64,000 bases of DNA from Streptomyces ambofaciens ATCC 23877 (GCF_001267885.1 NZ_CP012382.1:6373001-6437000); one strand, 5' to 3'; counted from the stretch's first letter, positions 53,211 through 62,686 are shown. Numbers and translations: made by a program. The notes: generated by a model from the sequence alone, not told the origin.

Positions 53211-55175
53211 TCAGTTCCCGAGGTTGAGCTTCCCGGTGTTGCCCTTGGTGTTGGGTATGTACTGGTCGGAGAAGAGCGGCTGCGAAGAGCCGTCCGCGCG
53301 TTCGACTCTAGCGGTCATCTTCACACCCACGGGAATCGTGCTGCTGGCGTCCAGGTAGTCGGGCGTGACCTGGTACAGGACCGCGTCACCGGCCCCGAAG
53401 TTGGCGTCCTCCTTCACCAGCTTCTGAATCGCCTGCTCGAAGGTCCGCATGCTGGGTGTACCGGTGTTCATGCCGGACTGCCAGCAGGGAACGAGGTTGC
53501 GCTGTCCGCCGTCCAGCACCCGGCCCTTTCCGCCGAGGATGTTGGCGATGAGGTGGCACCGGGCGAGTCCCGTCCCGGGGGAGTTGCTGTCACGGAACAG
53601 CTCCGCGTCCTGCCAGCCGGTGATGTCACCCACGGCGTCACTGCCCTCGTCGGGGTTCTTCCCCACGCAGGCCTGTGCCGTGGTCGCCCGCTCACCGGCC
53701 GGTCCGAGCGGGGTGGTGGTCTTGTTGACGTGCGCGACCGCTTCGGTGGTGTTCCTGATCCACCCCTTGCCGGCCGGGAGCGAGTCGGTGGGTGCGTTCT
53801 TCAGACAGGCGGCCTGCGGCCCGGCGGTCGAGCTGGTGATCTCCACCTTGAACTGCTCGGCCTCCAGCACCCGCTGGTTCACGAAGCCCTCGTCGAGCTG
53901 CGTCTCGGCGGACTGCTTGTCCGCGAGCGGGATGTGGGCACGCACACAGGACCTGCCGGCGTCAGCGGTCCCCAACTGGTGGATGTTCCATCCTCCGCCG
54001 TTGTCGTTGGGGATGATCTCGGCGCACTGGGCCCCGTCGGTCCCTCCTTCGTGGGTGGCCGCGAAGGGGAAGGTGCCGCAGCTGTCGTCCGTGACGAGGG
54101 GCGTGGGCTGGAAGGGCTTCGAGCCCTGACAGGTGCGAGCGGTGCGGTCGGCGATGCCGCTCTTCGCCCGGGTCAGCGGCGTGTCGCGCCCCCAGCCGTT
54201 GGCGAGATTCTGCTGGGCCCACAGGTATCCGGCCGCCGCGGCGCGCGACGTGCCGTTGAGGGTGACGACCGGCATGATGCTGGGCACCACGCAGCCGGGA
54301 GCGGGCGTGCCGGCGGAACCGGTGTCACGGACGTCGTCGTCACAGCGGATCGGCCTGGGGTTGCTCCAGGTGGCGCTCGGGTCGATGACCTGGGCGCCGG
54401 GAGCGGCGACGTACAGCTCGTACGACGTCGTGAACTCGACCTTGGTGCCGGGGGCCGGGGTGGATTCGTAGGTCACGCGACCGTTGCGGGCATCGCCCTT
54501 GACCAGGGTGCCCCCGTACCACGGGGCGTTCTTGGTGGCCTTGCAGCCGGCCGAGCACGCGGACCGGAACTTCGCGGTCAGGGACGTGACGGCCCCGGTC
54601 GCGCCGGTCATGGTCACGGTGACGTGCTCGTTCCACGTCGTGCCCGCGGGGGGCAGGAGGGCACTGGTCGTGACGTCCAGCGTGCCGGTGCCCAGTTCCT
54701 TGCCGTTGCTGTCCTTGAGCACGTACAGCACGGTCAGGCCGCTCACGCAGTAGCCGAAGCGGTTGTAGATCCACTGGCCGGGGGAGGTGATCGAGCAGCT
54801 GACCTCGTCGGCGGCGACGGAGGCCGTCGTCGGCTGCGCGGCGGCGAGGGACTGCCGCTTGGCCTGCGTCACCGGCTTGGTGCTGGTGGTGACGCAGGCT
54901 TCCACGGCACCCGACCTGCGCTCGCGGGAGCCGGCGCGGGTGGGCTCGCAGTGCTCCCCGGGTGCCACCGGGACGGGCCCGGTCTCGGTGGGCGTGGGAA
55001 CGCCGGTCCTGTCGGCCGGATCGAGGCCGTCCACCGCCCGGGACGTCTGGGAAGTGGGGGACACCTCCGGTGCCTGGGACGCGGGCACCATCGCGGTGGT
55101 GGTGCCCAGGGCCAGGACGGCCAGCAAGGGGACGGCCGCGCGTCGATAGCGCGCGAACAAAGAGGATGGTCGCAT
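53211..55175 (-). CDS. Secreted protein: degenerate NucA/NucB-like region plus DNA/RNA non-specific endonuclease domain
   Basis: 654 residues from ATG 55175 (AAAGG 11 bases upstream; GTG 55208 is longer). Signal peptide RRAAVPLLAVLALGTTTAMVPASQA. The middle resembles the NucA/NucB-protein architecture of the first gene in the window, but its motif at 365-378 reads SCGTFPFAATHEGG, lacking the acidic pair of CDEFPF. The C-terminus fits the DNA/RNA non-specific endonuclease family: GLARCHLIANILGGKG with candidate catalytic H541, RNLVPCWQSGMNT, MRTFEQAIQKLV, DAVLYQVTPDYLDAS and IPVGVKMTARVE. Probably an exported nuclease or toxin. It follows the ALF-repeat giant on the same strand, and two hairpins separate them. 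Confidence 0.78.
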   Translation of the reverse strand: MRPSSLFARYRRAAVPLLAVLALGTTTAMVPASQAPEVSPTSQTSRAVDGLDPADRTGVPTPTETGPVPVAPGEHCEPTRAGSRERRSGAVEACVTTSTKPVTQAKRQSLAAAQPTTASVAADEVSCSITSPGQWIYNRFGYCVSGLTVLYVLKDSNGKELGTGTLDVTTSALLPPAGTTWNEHVTVTMTGATGAVTSLTAKFRSACSAGCKATKNAPWYGGTLVKGDARNGRVTYESTPAPGTKVEFTTSYELYVAAPGAQVIDPSATWSNPRPIRCDDDVRDTGSAGTPAPGCVVPSIMPVVTLNGTSRAAAAGYLWAQQNLANGWGRDTPLTRAKSGIADRTARTCQGSKPFQPTPLVTDDSCGTFPFAATHEGGTDGAQCAEIIPNDNGGGWNIHQLGTADAGRSCVRAHIPLADKQSAETQLDEGFVNQRVLEAEQFKVEITSSTAGPQAACLKNAPTDSLPAGKGWIRNTTEAVAHVNKTTTPLGPAGERATTAQACVGKNPDEGSDAVGDITGWQDAELFRDSNSPGTGLARCHLIANILGGKGRVLDGGQRNLVPCWQSGMNTGTPSMRTFEQAIQKLVKEDANFGAGDAVLYQVTPDYLDASSTIPVGVKMTARVERADGSSQPLFSDQYIPNTKGNTGKLNLGN

Positions 55176-55323
55176 GGTCGTACTTACCTTTCGGGTGTGA
55201 CGTGCCACCGGGTGGGCGGAGGCTGGGGAACGCGTCCCGGGGAGTACGGCGTGAGGGAGTGGCGTGAGGCCCGCCCGGGACCGTGGGTCCGCGTCGGCGC
55301 GGCGGTGGGACGTCGTCAGAGGA

Positions 55324-55350
55324 CCGCCCCGCCGGTCACCGGCGGGGCGG
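55324..55350 (-). terminator. Terminator after the ALF-repeat gene (distal)
   Basis: Perfect 12-bp stem CCGCCCCGCCGG / CCGGCGGGGCGG with a 3-nt loop, about 40 bases beyond the ALF gene stop. Confidence 0.85.
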
Positions 55351-55356
55351 GGGTGT

Positions 55357-55376
55357 CACCCGTCGTGTGACGGGTG
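55357..55376 (-). terminator. Terminator after the ALF-repeat gene (proximal)
   Basis: Perfect 8-bp stem CACCCGTC / GACGGGTG with a GTGT loop, 12 bases beyond the stop; forms a tandem pair with the next hairpin, so the nuclease gene downstream likely has its own promoter. Confidence 0.75.
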
Positions 55377-55387
55377 GGCGGCGCCGG

Positions 55388-58300
55388 TCACCAGAGGTTC
55401 GACAGGCCGCCGGTGATGGAGGACACCAGCTCCTTGCCCTCCTGCGCGACCTTGTTGACCACGGGGGCCGCCTTCTTGAGGCCCGTGGTCACCAGCTTGC
55501 CCCGGCCGAAGGTGGCCAGGTTCAAGGCGGTGCCGCCGAGGGACCCGATGAACTCACCGCTGGTGAAGCCGTGTTCGATGCCGGTGAAGACGGCGCTGAG
55601 CGCGCCCGCGCCCACGGAGACCCAGGCGAAGAACGCGGCCCCCGCCGCCAGCGGGGGGAAGACCAGGCTGGCCAGGCCGAGGCCGGCGGCGATGAAGCCC
55701 GAGGCGACGCTGACCTTGCCCGCGGCGTCCGCCCACCAGCCGGCGTCCGACCACCAGTCCTCCTGCTCGGAGCCGGAACCGGTGCCGTTGGGGTGGACCT
55801 CGTCGTGGGTCTCGCTGTTGGCCGGGTTCCTGCCCTCCTGCCGTTCCCGCTTCGCCTTCTCGGCGGCCTCACGGGCGGCCTCGGCGATCTCGGCCTGGCG
55901 CTTCTGGGCGGCGACGTTGCGTGCCGCGGTGGCCGCCGCGGCCGCCGTCGCCTTGTCCTTGCCGGCCTGCAGGGCGGACTGGCGGGCGCTGGCGGCGGAC
56001 GCCTGGGCGCTGTGGGAGGAGGCCAGTGCCGAACGGGCCGCGTCCACGGCCTTGTTCGCGGAGTAGTTGGCCGACCTGGACGCGCTGCGCGCGGTCGCCG
56101 CCGCCGAACTGGCCTGGTTCGCCGAGGCCTGGGCGTTGGCCGCGGACCGGTCCGCCGCGTCGGCGTTCTGCTTCGCCTGGTCGGCGTAGCCGTCCGCCTC
56201 GCGTGCCGCGTCCACCGCCTTGTCGGCCCATTCCTGGGCCTCGGCGCCGGCCTTGCGGGCGTCCGCCGCCGCCTTGGACGCGAGGGCCGCCTTCTCCTGG
56301 GCCTTGTAGGCGATCTTCGCCCCGGCCGCGATCGTCCCGCGGATCGCCGCGATGTGGGTGGCGGAGTCGTGGTCGAGCTGCGCCGCCGTGTACCGCACGG
56401 TCTGGACGAAGTTCCGGCGCATCCAGGTCGGCCCCTCCAGGGCGACCTGCCCGTACGACTTGACGTACTCGCCACCGGTGGCCACCGACGTCGCGGTCTC
56501 CACCGCGTCGTCCTCCCGCACCGCCGCCGGGTAGGTCCGCTCGAAGAAGTCCTGCAGCGCCTCCGGGGTGTTCTTGTCCAGCGCGTCGTTGGCGGCCTTC
56601 TTGACGGCGTTGCCGGGATTGTCGTTGAGGATGCGGCCGATCTGGACCTTGTTGTCGTCCTGCGAGGCCCGGATCATGCCCGAGGTGAGGAAGTCGCCCA
56701 CCGCCGCGGAGCTGGTGCTCGACAGCGCGGTCTGCGCCGCCTCCGCGATGGCGGGGCTGGATATCTGGGCGATGTACAGGACGGTCTCGCGGTCGTCCTG
56801 GTTCTGGGCGATGCCCCGGTCGAGGTCGACCCAGGAGAGCACGTCGTCGTCGGTGCCGGCCAGCGCGTGCTGGGCGGCCTCCCGCGTCCAGGCGCCCTTG
56901 GCCTCCAGCAGCCCGGTGGCGGCCTTGCGGCCCAGCGTCGCGGCGAGCGTCAGGTCACCGGTCTCCCACAGGGCCTTCTCGGCCGCGGCGATCAGGTCCT
57001 TGAGAGCCTGCTCGGTCTGGGCCTCCTGGGTGCGCTTGTCCTCGTACTCGGCCTGTTCCTCGGCCTCGATCTGCGCCAGCAGGCGGGCCTCGTCCATGCC
57101 CTGGAGCTTGTCCTGCTCCAGCCTGGACATCTCCGCCTCACGGGCCGCCTGTTCCACCGCCATGGCGTCCTCGACGGCCTTGGTGGCGGTGTTCGCCGCC
57201 TTCACGGCCTCGGCCGCGTGCGCGGTGGACTTGTTCGCGTAGTCGATGGCCTGACCGGCGAACTTCACCGCCTCCTCGGCGGCCTTGGCAGCCTTCTCCG
57301 CGTGGTCGGCGGCGGAGTAGGCCGCGTCCCGGGCGGTGCGCGCGGCGGAGGCCGCCTTGTTGGCGAGCGCCTGGGCCGTGGAGGCCGCGTTGGTCGCGCG
57401 GTTGGCGGCGGTCGTCGCGATGGCCGCCTGGCGCTTGGCCTCGGCGGCCTCGGCTCCCGCGGCCCCCGCGGCCGTCGCGGCCTGCGCGGCGGCGGTCGCC
57501 GCCGCGGCGGAGTTGCGCGCGGCGGAGGCGGCCGAGGAACCGGCGTTCGCGGCCTGCGCGGAGGCGGCCGCGGCGTAGTCGGCGGCCTTGGCGGCGGTAC
57601 GGGCCTTCGCGGCCGAGTTGTACGCGGCGACGGCCGCGTCCTTGGCCGCCTGGGTCTTGCCGGCGTCCTTGGAGGCGGCGATGGCGGCGTTGTAGGCGTG
57701 CGAGGCGGCGTTGCCGGCCGTCGCTGCGGCCTGGGAGGCCGCGGCGGCGGCCCAGGAGGCGCGGCGGGAGGCGGTGACGGCGGCGTTGGAGGCGCTGATG
57801 GCGTTGCGGGCGGCGTTGGCCGCGCCCTGGGCGGCGCTGGCCGCCTTGCGGGCGGCCGCGGCGGACTTCTTCACGTCCTCCTTGGCGGCCGCGGCCTCCG
57901 CGGCGGCCTTCTCTGCCGCCTCCTTGGCCTTCGCGGCGGCGGCCAGGGCACGCGCGGAGGCCTCGACGGCCAGGTCGGTCTCGGCCTGGGCGCGCTTGCC
58001 CTCCCGCTCGACGACCGCGACGAGTTCCGCGATGGTCGCCGACTCCTGGTCCCGGGCACGGGCGATGTGCTGGCCGGTGTCGAGGAACCACTGGACGTCC
58101 GTCGCCGTGCCGCTCAGGGCACGGTCCGCGTACTTGCGCACCTCGGGCCCGGTGCCGACCAGCATCGCGGACACCTGGACCCTGGCGTCCTCCAGACGCG
58201 CGTCGTACTGGCCGTCGGTGAGGAAGCCCTCCAGCGCCTGCTGGGTGCCGGCGTCCAGCGCGGCGGAGGCCTCCCGCTGGACGGCCCTGTTGCCGGTGGA

Positions 58301-58750
58301 CGAGACGATGGAGGTCGCCACGCTCAGGTCCTCGAGCAGAGCGGGCTTGTACAGCTCGCCCAGGAAGGCGGCGATGGCCTGGTCGCCGTTGTCCAGAGCG
58401 GCGACCGCCTCGCGGCGCAGGCCCTTTCCGGCCCGGGCGAGATACCGGGCGACGGCGACCCGGTTGTCCTCCGCGGTGACCTTGGGCAGCGTCTCGGCGA
58501 GGAACGTCGCGACCTCGGCGTCGGTCCCGTACAGCGCGTAGGCGGCCGCGGCCTTGGTGGCCTTGCCGCCCGTCGTCCACGCCTTGACGACCTTGGCCCG
58601 CTCGGTGTCGGGCAGGGCCGGCGGGACGGTCGGCGTGTCCTGTGCGGCGGCGCGCGCCGGGGGCGTCAGCGACAGGGGGGTGGCGGCGGCGGCCGTCACG
58701 GCGGCGGCCGCGCCGAGGAGCCGTCTGCGACTCCAGAACATCGTCTGCAT
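55388..58750 (-). CDS. Giant exported ALF-repeat / alanine-rich coiled-coil protein
   Basis: 1120 residues from ATG 58750 (GAGGA 10 bases upstream). The N-terminus is a twin-arginine-type signal: WSRRRLLGAAAAVTAAAATPLSLTPPARA. Short ALF repeats follow (about 35-215; units such as AVARYLARAGKGLRREAVAALDNGDQAIAAFL), then a very alanine-rich helical tract to about 590, a second ALF block (about 630-790: AAQHALAGTDDDVLSWVDL, AAVGDFLTSGMIRASQDDN), another Ala-rich helical tract and a hydrophobic C-terminal segment (VSVASGFIAAGLGLASLVFPPLAAGAAFFAWVSVGAGALS). Such proteins carry C-terminal toxin domains in some Streptomyces; none is visible here, but the next gene encodes an exported nuclease. Long filament-like surface protein is the most likely nature. 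Confidence 0.82.
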   Translation of the reverse strand: MQTMFWSRRRLLGAAAAVTAAAATPLSLTPPARAAAQDTPTVPPALPDTERAKVVKAWTTGGKATKAAAAYALYGTDAEVATFLAETLPKVTAEDNRVAVARYLARAGKGLRREAVAALDNGDQAIAAFLGELYKPALLEDLSVATSIVSSTGNRAVQREASAALDAGTQQALEGFLTDGQYDARLEDARVQVSAMLVGTGPEVRKYADRALSGTATDVQWFLDTGQHIARARDQESATIAELVAVVEREGKRAQAETDLAVEASARALAAAAKAKEAAEKAAAEAAAAKEDVKKSAAAARKAASAAQGAANAARNAISASNAAVTASRRASWAAAAASQAAATAGNAASHAYNAAIAASKDAGKTQAAKDAAVAAYNSAAKARTAAKAADYAAAASAQAANAGSSAASAARNSAAAATAAAQAATAAGAAGAEAAEAKRQAAIATTAANRATNAASTAQALANKAASAARTARDAAYSAADHAEKAAKAAEEAVKFAGQAIDYANKSTAHAAEAVKAANTATKAVEDAMAVEQAAREAEMSRLEQDKLQGMDEARLLAQIEAEEQAEYEDKRTQEAQTEQALKDLIAAAEKALWETGDLTLAATLGRKAATGLLEAKGAWTREAAQHALAGTDDDVLSWVDLDRGIAQNQDDRETVLYIAQISSPAIAEAAQTALSSTSSAAVGDFLTSGMIRASQDDNKVQIGRILNDNPGNAVKKAANDALDKNTPEALQDFFERTYPAAVREDDAVETATSVATGGEYVKSYGQVALEGPTWMRRNFVQTVRYTAAQLDHDSATHIAAIRGTIAAGAKIAYKAQEKAALASKAAADARKAGAEAQEWADKAVDAAREADGYADQAKQNADAADRSAANAQASANQASSAAATARSASRSANYSANKAVDAARSALASSHSAQASAASARQSALQAGKDKATAAAAATAARNVAAQKRQAEIAEAAREAAEKAKRERQEGRNPANSETHDEVHPNGTGSGSEQEDWWSDAGWWADAAGKVSVASGFIAAGLGLASLVFPPLAAGAAFFAWVSVGAGALSAVFTGIEHGFTSGEFIGSLGGTALNLATFGRGKLVTTGLKKAAPVVNKVAQEGKELVSSITGGLSNLW

Positions 58751-59182
58751 AAGGGCGTTGTCCTCGCGGTCTGGTCGATGAAATGGCAGGGGCATGAAAA
58801 CTGGAGTGACCCTATCAATGACCGCCGGGAGTGAAATCGGTTGGTGGGCAGACAAATTGACGGAGCGGCAGATCCGGGCGACGCGTGGCACCTACATGTC
58901 TTCACAGATCCTCCACAGGGATACGTACAACCTTTCCAGAAGGTGGCGAGAGTCACACGGAATCTACAACTCCAGTCCGTTTTGCCGGGGTTCGGAAGTG
59001 GACAGGCACCGCTGCTGGGAGGTGGCATGGACAGGCTCAAGCGGAGATACGGGAAATGAAAGTGCTGTTCTCCCTTATTTCCGACGGGGGTTGGGGGCCC
59101 TCATTGAATTGCGGAGCCTTCATGCCTGTCGCGGGGTCGGATGGCGGACATCCGGCCGGAGGAAAACGAAATTAGGACTGTG
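58751..59182. other. Divergent intergenic region, comparatively AT-rich
   Basis: 432 bases between the leftward ALF giant and the rightward small secreted protein. It should hold both promoters. On the minus strand TTTCAC, 16 bases, TAGGGT (about 58809-58836) is a possible promoter for the ALF gene. Open frames here on the plus strand have no coding character. Confidence 0.4.
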
Positions 59183-59722
59183 ATGAAGGTACGCACCACC
59201 ACCGCGGTGAAGCCGCAGCGGAAGAGACTCGTGGCGCGCGCCCTGGGCGGCGCGCTGGTCGCCGGTGGCCTGGCATGGGCCGCGCTGGGCTCCGGCCTCC
59301 CGACGGAGAGTGGCGGTCCCGCGGTGGCCGTGGCGGACGAGGCTCCGGGTTACGCGGTCGAGGACTTCGCCTATCCGCAGGCCGACAAGATCCTCGAGGA
59401 GCAGGGCATCGTCCTCAAGCGCGGGGACGGTCACATCACCCTGGCCGACTGCGCCGACGGCCCCGGCCTCCTGCAGGTCATGGCCCGGCGGGAAGCGGAG
59501 ACGATCTGCTTCAAGACGGTCGGCAACTCGGGGTGGCTGACGCTGGAGATCCCCGCCGTCTACGTCATGCGGGGCAACGACTACGACACCCAGGTGGACA
59601 TGACCGTCGGGGACGAGGAGAAGTCCTTCGACCTGGAGAAGAACACGTGGACCTCGGTGGGCGAGAGCGCGGACGAACAGGGCCGTGAGCACCTGCTCGT
59701 GGAGATCAGGACCACCAAGTAG
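59183..59722 (+). CDS. Small secreted protein of unknown function
   Basis: 179 residues from ATG 59183, where AGGA lies about five bases upstream. Signal peptide-like N-terminus (KRLVARALGGALVAGGLAWAALGSG). The mature part has two cysteines (LADCADG and ETICFK) that may pair, and a beta-rich C-terminal half (WLTLEIPAVYVMRGND, MTVGDEEKSFDLEKNTWTSV). No family recognised. It is 51 bases upstream of the FG-GAP/trypsin-like gene on the same strand and is probably co-transcribed with it. Confidence 0.75.
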   Translation: MKVRTTTAVKPQRKRLVARALGGALVAGGLAWAALGSGLPTESGGPAVAVADEAPGYAVEDFAYPQADKILEEQGIVLKRGDGHITLADCADGPGLLQVMARREAETICFKTVGNSGWLTLEIPAVYVMRGNDYDTQVDMTVGDEEKSFDLEKNTWTSVGESADEQGREHLLVEIRTTK

Positions 59723-59773
59723 CGGACAGCCGACTCCCCTTGCCGAGACCTGCCACCGAGGAAACCTGAACTG

Positions 59774-61990
59774 ATGCGACACACCAGACCCGTGCGTTTC
59801 GCCGCACTGGCCGCAGCCCTGACCGCGGGACCGGTCGTCATGACCGCCGTTCCCGCCACCGCCGTGACGGGCCCCGCCTCCGCCTCGTCCGACACGACGC
59901 ACGCCTACACGGCGCAGGTCGTCGTCGGTGCCCACGACCGCGGTTGCTCCGGCGTCCTGGTCGACACCGAGTGGCTGCTCACCGCCGCCAGTTGCTTCGC
60001 GGACGATCCCGCCGCGAGCCTGGCGGTGCCCGCGGGCAAGCCGCAGCGCAAGACCACCGCGACCGTCGGCCGCGCCGACCTGTCCGGCACCGCCGGTGCG
60101 GTCCGCGAGATCGTGGAGCTGGTGCCCCGCACCGACCGCGATGTCGTCCTGGCCCGGCTGAACCGCCCGGTCACGGGCGTCACCCCCATCGCCCTGGCCA
60201 CCACCGCACCCGTCGCGGGCGAGGAGCTGAAGCTCGCCGGGTACGGCCGTACCAAGACCGAGTGGGCGCCGCTGAACCTGCACACCGGCACCTTCTCGGT
60301 GGACGCCGCCGCCACCACCACCACGGCGACGGTGACCGGCAAGGACGGCGTCTCCGCGTGCATGGGCGACACCGGCGGCCCGCTGGTCCGGGTGGCCGGC
60401 GGGACCCACCGGCTGGCCGGCCTCAGCAGCCGTTCCTACCAGGGCGGTTGCTTCGGCATCGACGCCGCCGAGACGCGTACCGGCGGGATCGTCACCCGTG
60501 TCGACGACCTGGGCTCCTGGGTGGCGTCCAAGGTGGGCGCGACCCGCGTCACCGACTTCAACTGCGACGGTGTGGAGGACATCGCCGTCGCCGACCCGGA
60601 GGCGGCCGTCGGCGGAGACGCCAAGGCGGGCCTGCTCCGTCTCGTGTACGGCGGCGGCAAGGGCAGCGCCGAGATCAACCAGGACCTCGACTGGGTCCCG
60701 GGCGGGGCCGAGGCGAACGACCTCTTCGGCCAGGCCATCGCCACCGTCGACTACGACGAGGACGGCTGCACCGACCTGGCCGTGGGCGCGCCCGGCGAGA
60801 ACGTCGGCGACGCCGTGGACGCGGGCATGGCCGACATCCTGCACGGCGCTCCCGGCGGCCTCGGCACCGGCGCCAAGAAGAACACCCACTTCGAGCAGGC
60901 CGCGGGCAACGGCTCGATCAGCGCCTCGACCCCCGAGACCGGTGACCTGATGGGGCAGGCGATGGCCGCGGGCACCACCGCTGCCGGCGAGCCCTTCGTC
61001 GTGATCGGCACGCCCGGCGAGGGTCTCGGCACCGCCGCCAAGGCGGGCGAGGCGTTCTACGTCCGCGGTGGCACCAACGTCTCCGTCCACCAGGACAAGC
61101 TGAACGTGCCCGGAGCGGTGGAGGCGGGCGACGGCTTCGGCGCCGTGCTGGCCGCCGACACCAACCACGTCGCCATCGGGGCGCCGGACGAGAACATCGG
61201 CGGCGACGACGCGGCCGGCAACCTCGCCGTCTTCTCCCACACCCTGAACAGCGAGAAGAGGCCCACCCCGCTGTTCGGCCTCGACCAGGACCTGGACGCC
61301 GTCCCGGGCGGCGCGGAGGCCGGCGACCGGTTCGGCGCGGCCCTGGGTCTGGCTCCCTACCGCGCGTCGGGCGCGGCGACCGCCGCCGAATCGATCCTCG
61401 CGGTCGGCTCGCCGGGCGAGGCCCTGACGGTCGACGGCGTCGCCAAGGCGCAGACCGGTGGTGTGATGACCTTCCGGATCAGCGCCGCCGGCGCCTACAC
61501 CAAGCTCGAGGGATACGACTCGGGCACCGCCGACGACGACGTCTCCGGCACCTCCGAGGCCGGTGACCACTTCGGCGCCACCCTGAGCGTCGTGAACACC
61601 GCGCCGAAGGCGGTCAGCACCGTCGCCACGATGAAGATGGCCGTCGGCGTCCCGGACGAGGCCATCGGCTCGGAGACGAGCTCCGGCGCCGTTCACGTCT
61701 TCTCGCTGCTCGGCGCCCCCGGCGCCAACGACAAGTGGATCGAGTCCGGCGACGGCGACGGCATCCCCGGCGCCCCGAAGGCCAAGCAGTACCTCGGCCG
61801 GAGCCTCCACTTCACCGGCACCCGCCTGTACGTCGGCATGCCCTACGGCCCGAGCGCGTACGGCGCGCTCTACGCCCTGCCGATGTCCAACGTGACCGTG
61901 GGCCAGCCGACCGCCCCGGTCGCCGTCCACCAGCCCGGTCAGGGCGGTCTCCCGGCCGCCGGCGTCCGCTTCGGGTACGCCGCTCGGTAG
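59774..61990 (+). CDS. Secreted FG-GAP repeat protein with an inactive trypsin-like domain
   Basis: 738 residues from ATG 59774. Signal peptide (RFAALAAALTAGPVVMTAVPATA). Residues about 45-252 have the trypsin fold, but the triad is altered: the His position is S73 (WLLTAASCF instead of TAAHC) and the nucleophile is T200 (CMGDTGGPL instead of GDSGGP); an Asp remains in DRDVVLARL. From about 258, six or seven FG-GAP/VCBS repeats form an integrin-alpha-like propeller, the first two with Ca-binding DFNCDGVEDIAVADP and DYDEDGCTDLAVGAPGE. Likely a secreted binding or adhesion protein, not a protease. Confidence 0.88.
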   Translation: MRHTRPVRFAALAAALTAGPVVMTAVPATAVTGPASASSDTTHAYTAQVVVGAHDRGCSGVLVDTEWLLTAASCFADDPAASLAVPAGKPQRKTTATVGRADLSGTAGAVREIVELVPRTDRDVVLARLNRPVTGVTPIALATTAPVAGEELKLAGYGRTKTEWAPLNLHTGTFSVDAAATTTTATVTGKDGVSACMGDTGGPLVRVAGGTHRLAGLSSRSYQGGCFGIDAAETRTGGIVTRVDDLGSWVASKVGATRVTDFNCDGVEDIAVADPEAAVGGDAKAGLLRLVYGGGKGSAEINQDLDWVPGGAEANDLFGQAIATVDYDEDGCTDLAVGAPGENVGDAVDAGMADILHGAPGGLGTGAKKNTHFEQAAGNGSISASTPETGDLMGQAMAAGTTAAGEPFVVIGTPGEGLGTAAKAGEAFYVRGGTNVSVHQDKLNVPGAVEAGDGFGAVLAADTNHVAIGAPDENIGGDDAAGNLAVFSHTLNSEKRPTPLFGLDQDLDAVPGGAEAGDRFGAALGLAPYRASGAATAAESILAVGSPGEALTVDGVAKAQTGGVMTFRISAAGAYTKLEGYDSGTADDDVSGTSEAGDHFGATLSVVNTAPKAVSTVATMKMAVGVPDEAIGSETSSGAVHVFSLLGAPGANDKWIESGDGDGIPGAPKAKQYLGRSLHFTGTRLYVGMPYGPSAYGALYALPMSNVTVGQPTAPVAVHQPGQGGLPAAGVRFGYAAR

Positions 61991-62008
61991 TCCGTACAGC
62001 AGCAGTTC

Positions 62009-62686
62009 TCAGTCGGCCGTGGCGTCCAGCGCCACGGCCGACGCGTTTGCCGGCCGCGGTACCCCCGTCGGATCGAGGACGAAGAGCGCGACGCCCAGCA
62101 GATCGGCGCGGGCGCGCGCCTCCTCGGTGTGGCCGGCGAGCGAGAAGTGGACGCAGCTCGCGGACTCGGCCATGGCCGTGAGCCACAGGCACTCCACGTC
62201 CCGCGCCGAGGCCGGACCGACGGCCGGGTCCACCTGGACCACGATGCCGGGCGCGGCCAGCCCGATGCCGGACACGGGCCGCTGGTCGGCGCGGCGGACG
62301 TCCCGGTGACCCAGTCCGCGCAGGTACAGCACGGCGGCGGTGACCGCGTCGCGGGCGGTGCGGATCGGCACGGCCCGGTGGGCCGGGACCCGCGACCCGG
62401 GGGTGCGCCCGGAGCGCCCGGCGGCCGTGCGGTCCACCGCCACGCACAGCACCGTCCCGCACGGGCAGCCCAGTTCCGGCCGCGGCCAGCGGCTCTCCAC
62501 CCCGCAGGCGGCGCAGCGCACCCCGATCCACTCCTCGTCCCACGCCCGGTGGGTGACCGCGGTCGCGGCCCCGCGCGGATCGAGCGCGGGGGCGACGGGC
62601 GCCCCGCACGCGCAGGGATACGACGGTGCCGTGTAGCGGTGCCGGCGCCCGCAGGCGGTGCAGCACACCGGGACGGTCTCGGACAT
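62009..62686 (-). CDS. Zinc-ribbon protein of unknown function
   Basis: 225 residues from ATG 62686, with GAGAGGA upstream. Two zinc-ribbon-like knuckle pairs near the N-terminus: VCCTACGRRH with PCACGAP, and RCAACGVES with GCPCGT. The C-terminal about 120 residues resemble a restriction-endonuclease-like or Mrr-like small domain in rhythm (AVLYLRGLGHRDVRRADQ, SGIGLAAPGIVVQVDPAVGPASARDVECLWLTAM), but no catalytic set is certain. It is divergent from glyoxylate carboligase. Confidence 0.65.
   Translation of the reverse strand: MSETVPVCCTACGRRHRYTAPSYPCACGAPVAPALDPRGAATAVTHRAWDEEWIGVRCAACGVESRWPRPELGCPCGTVLCVAVDRTAAGRSGRTPGSRVPAHRAVPIRTARDAVTAAVLYLRGLGHRDVRRADQRPVSGIGLAAPGIVVQVDPAVGPASARDVECLWLTAMAESASCVHFSLAGHTEEARARADLLGVALFVLDPTGVPRPANASAVALDATAD

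Noticed and set aside
55283..58834. 1183-codon rightward frame opposite the ALF-repeat gene
   Set aside because: Leu/Gly/Arg-rich antisense reading of an alanine-rich gene; no family features, no credible start.
58794..59183. Rightward 129-codon frame in the ALF upstream region
   Set aside because: No ribosome-binding site, no coding composition, and it covers the space needed for two divergent promoters.
59120..61930. 936-codon leftward frame opposite the FG-GAP gene
   Set aside because: Antisense shadow; composition typical of reverse-complement GC-rich coding DNA.
62009..62686. Restriction-endonuclease (Mrr-like) assignment for the zinc-ribbon protein
   Set aside because: Only a vague resemblance in the C-terminal half; no complete D-x(n)-ExK set could be identified, so function is left open.
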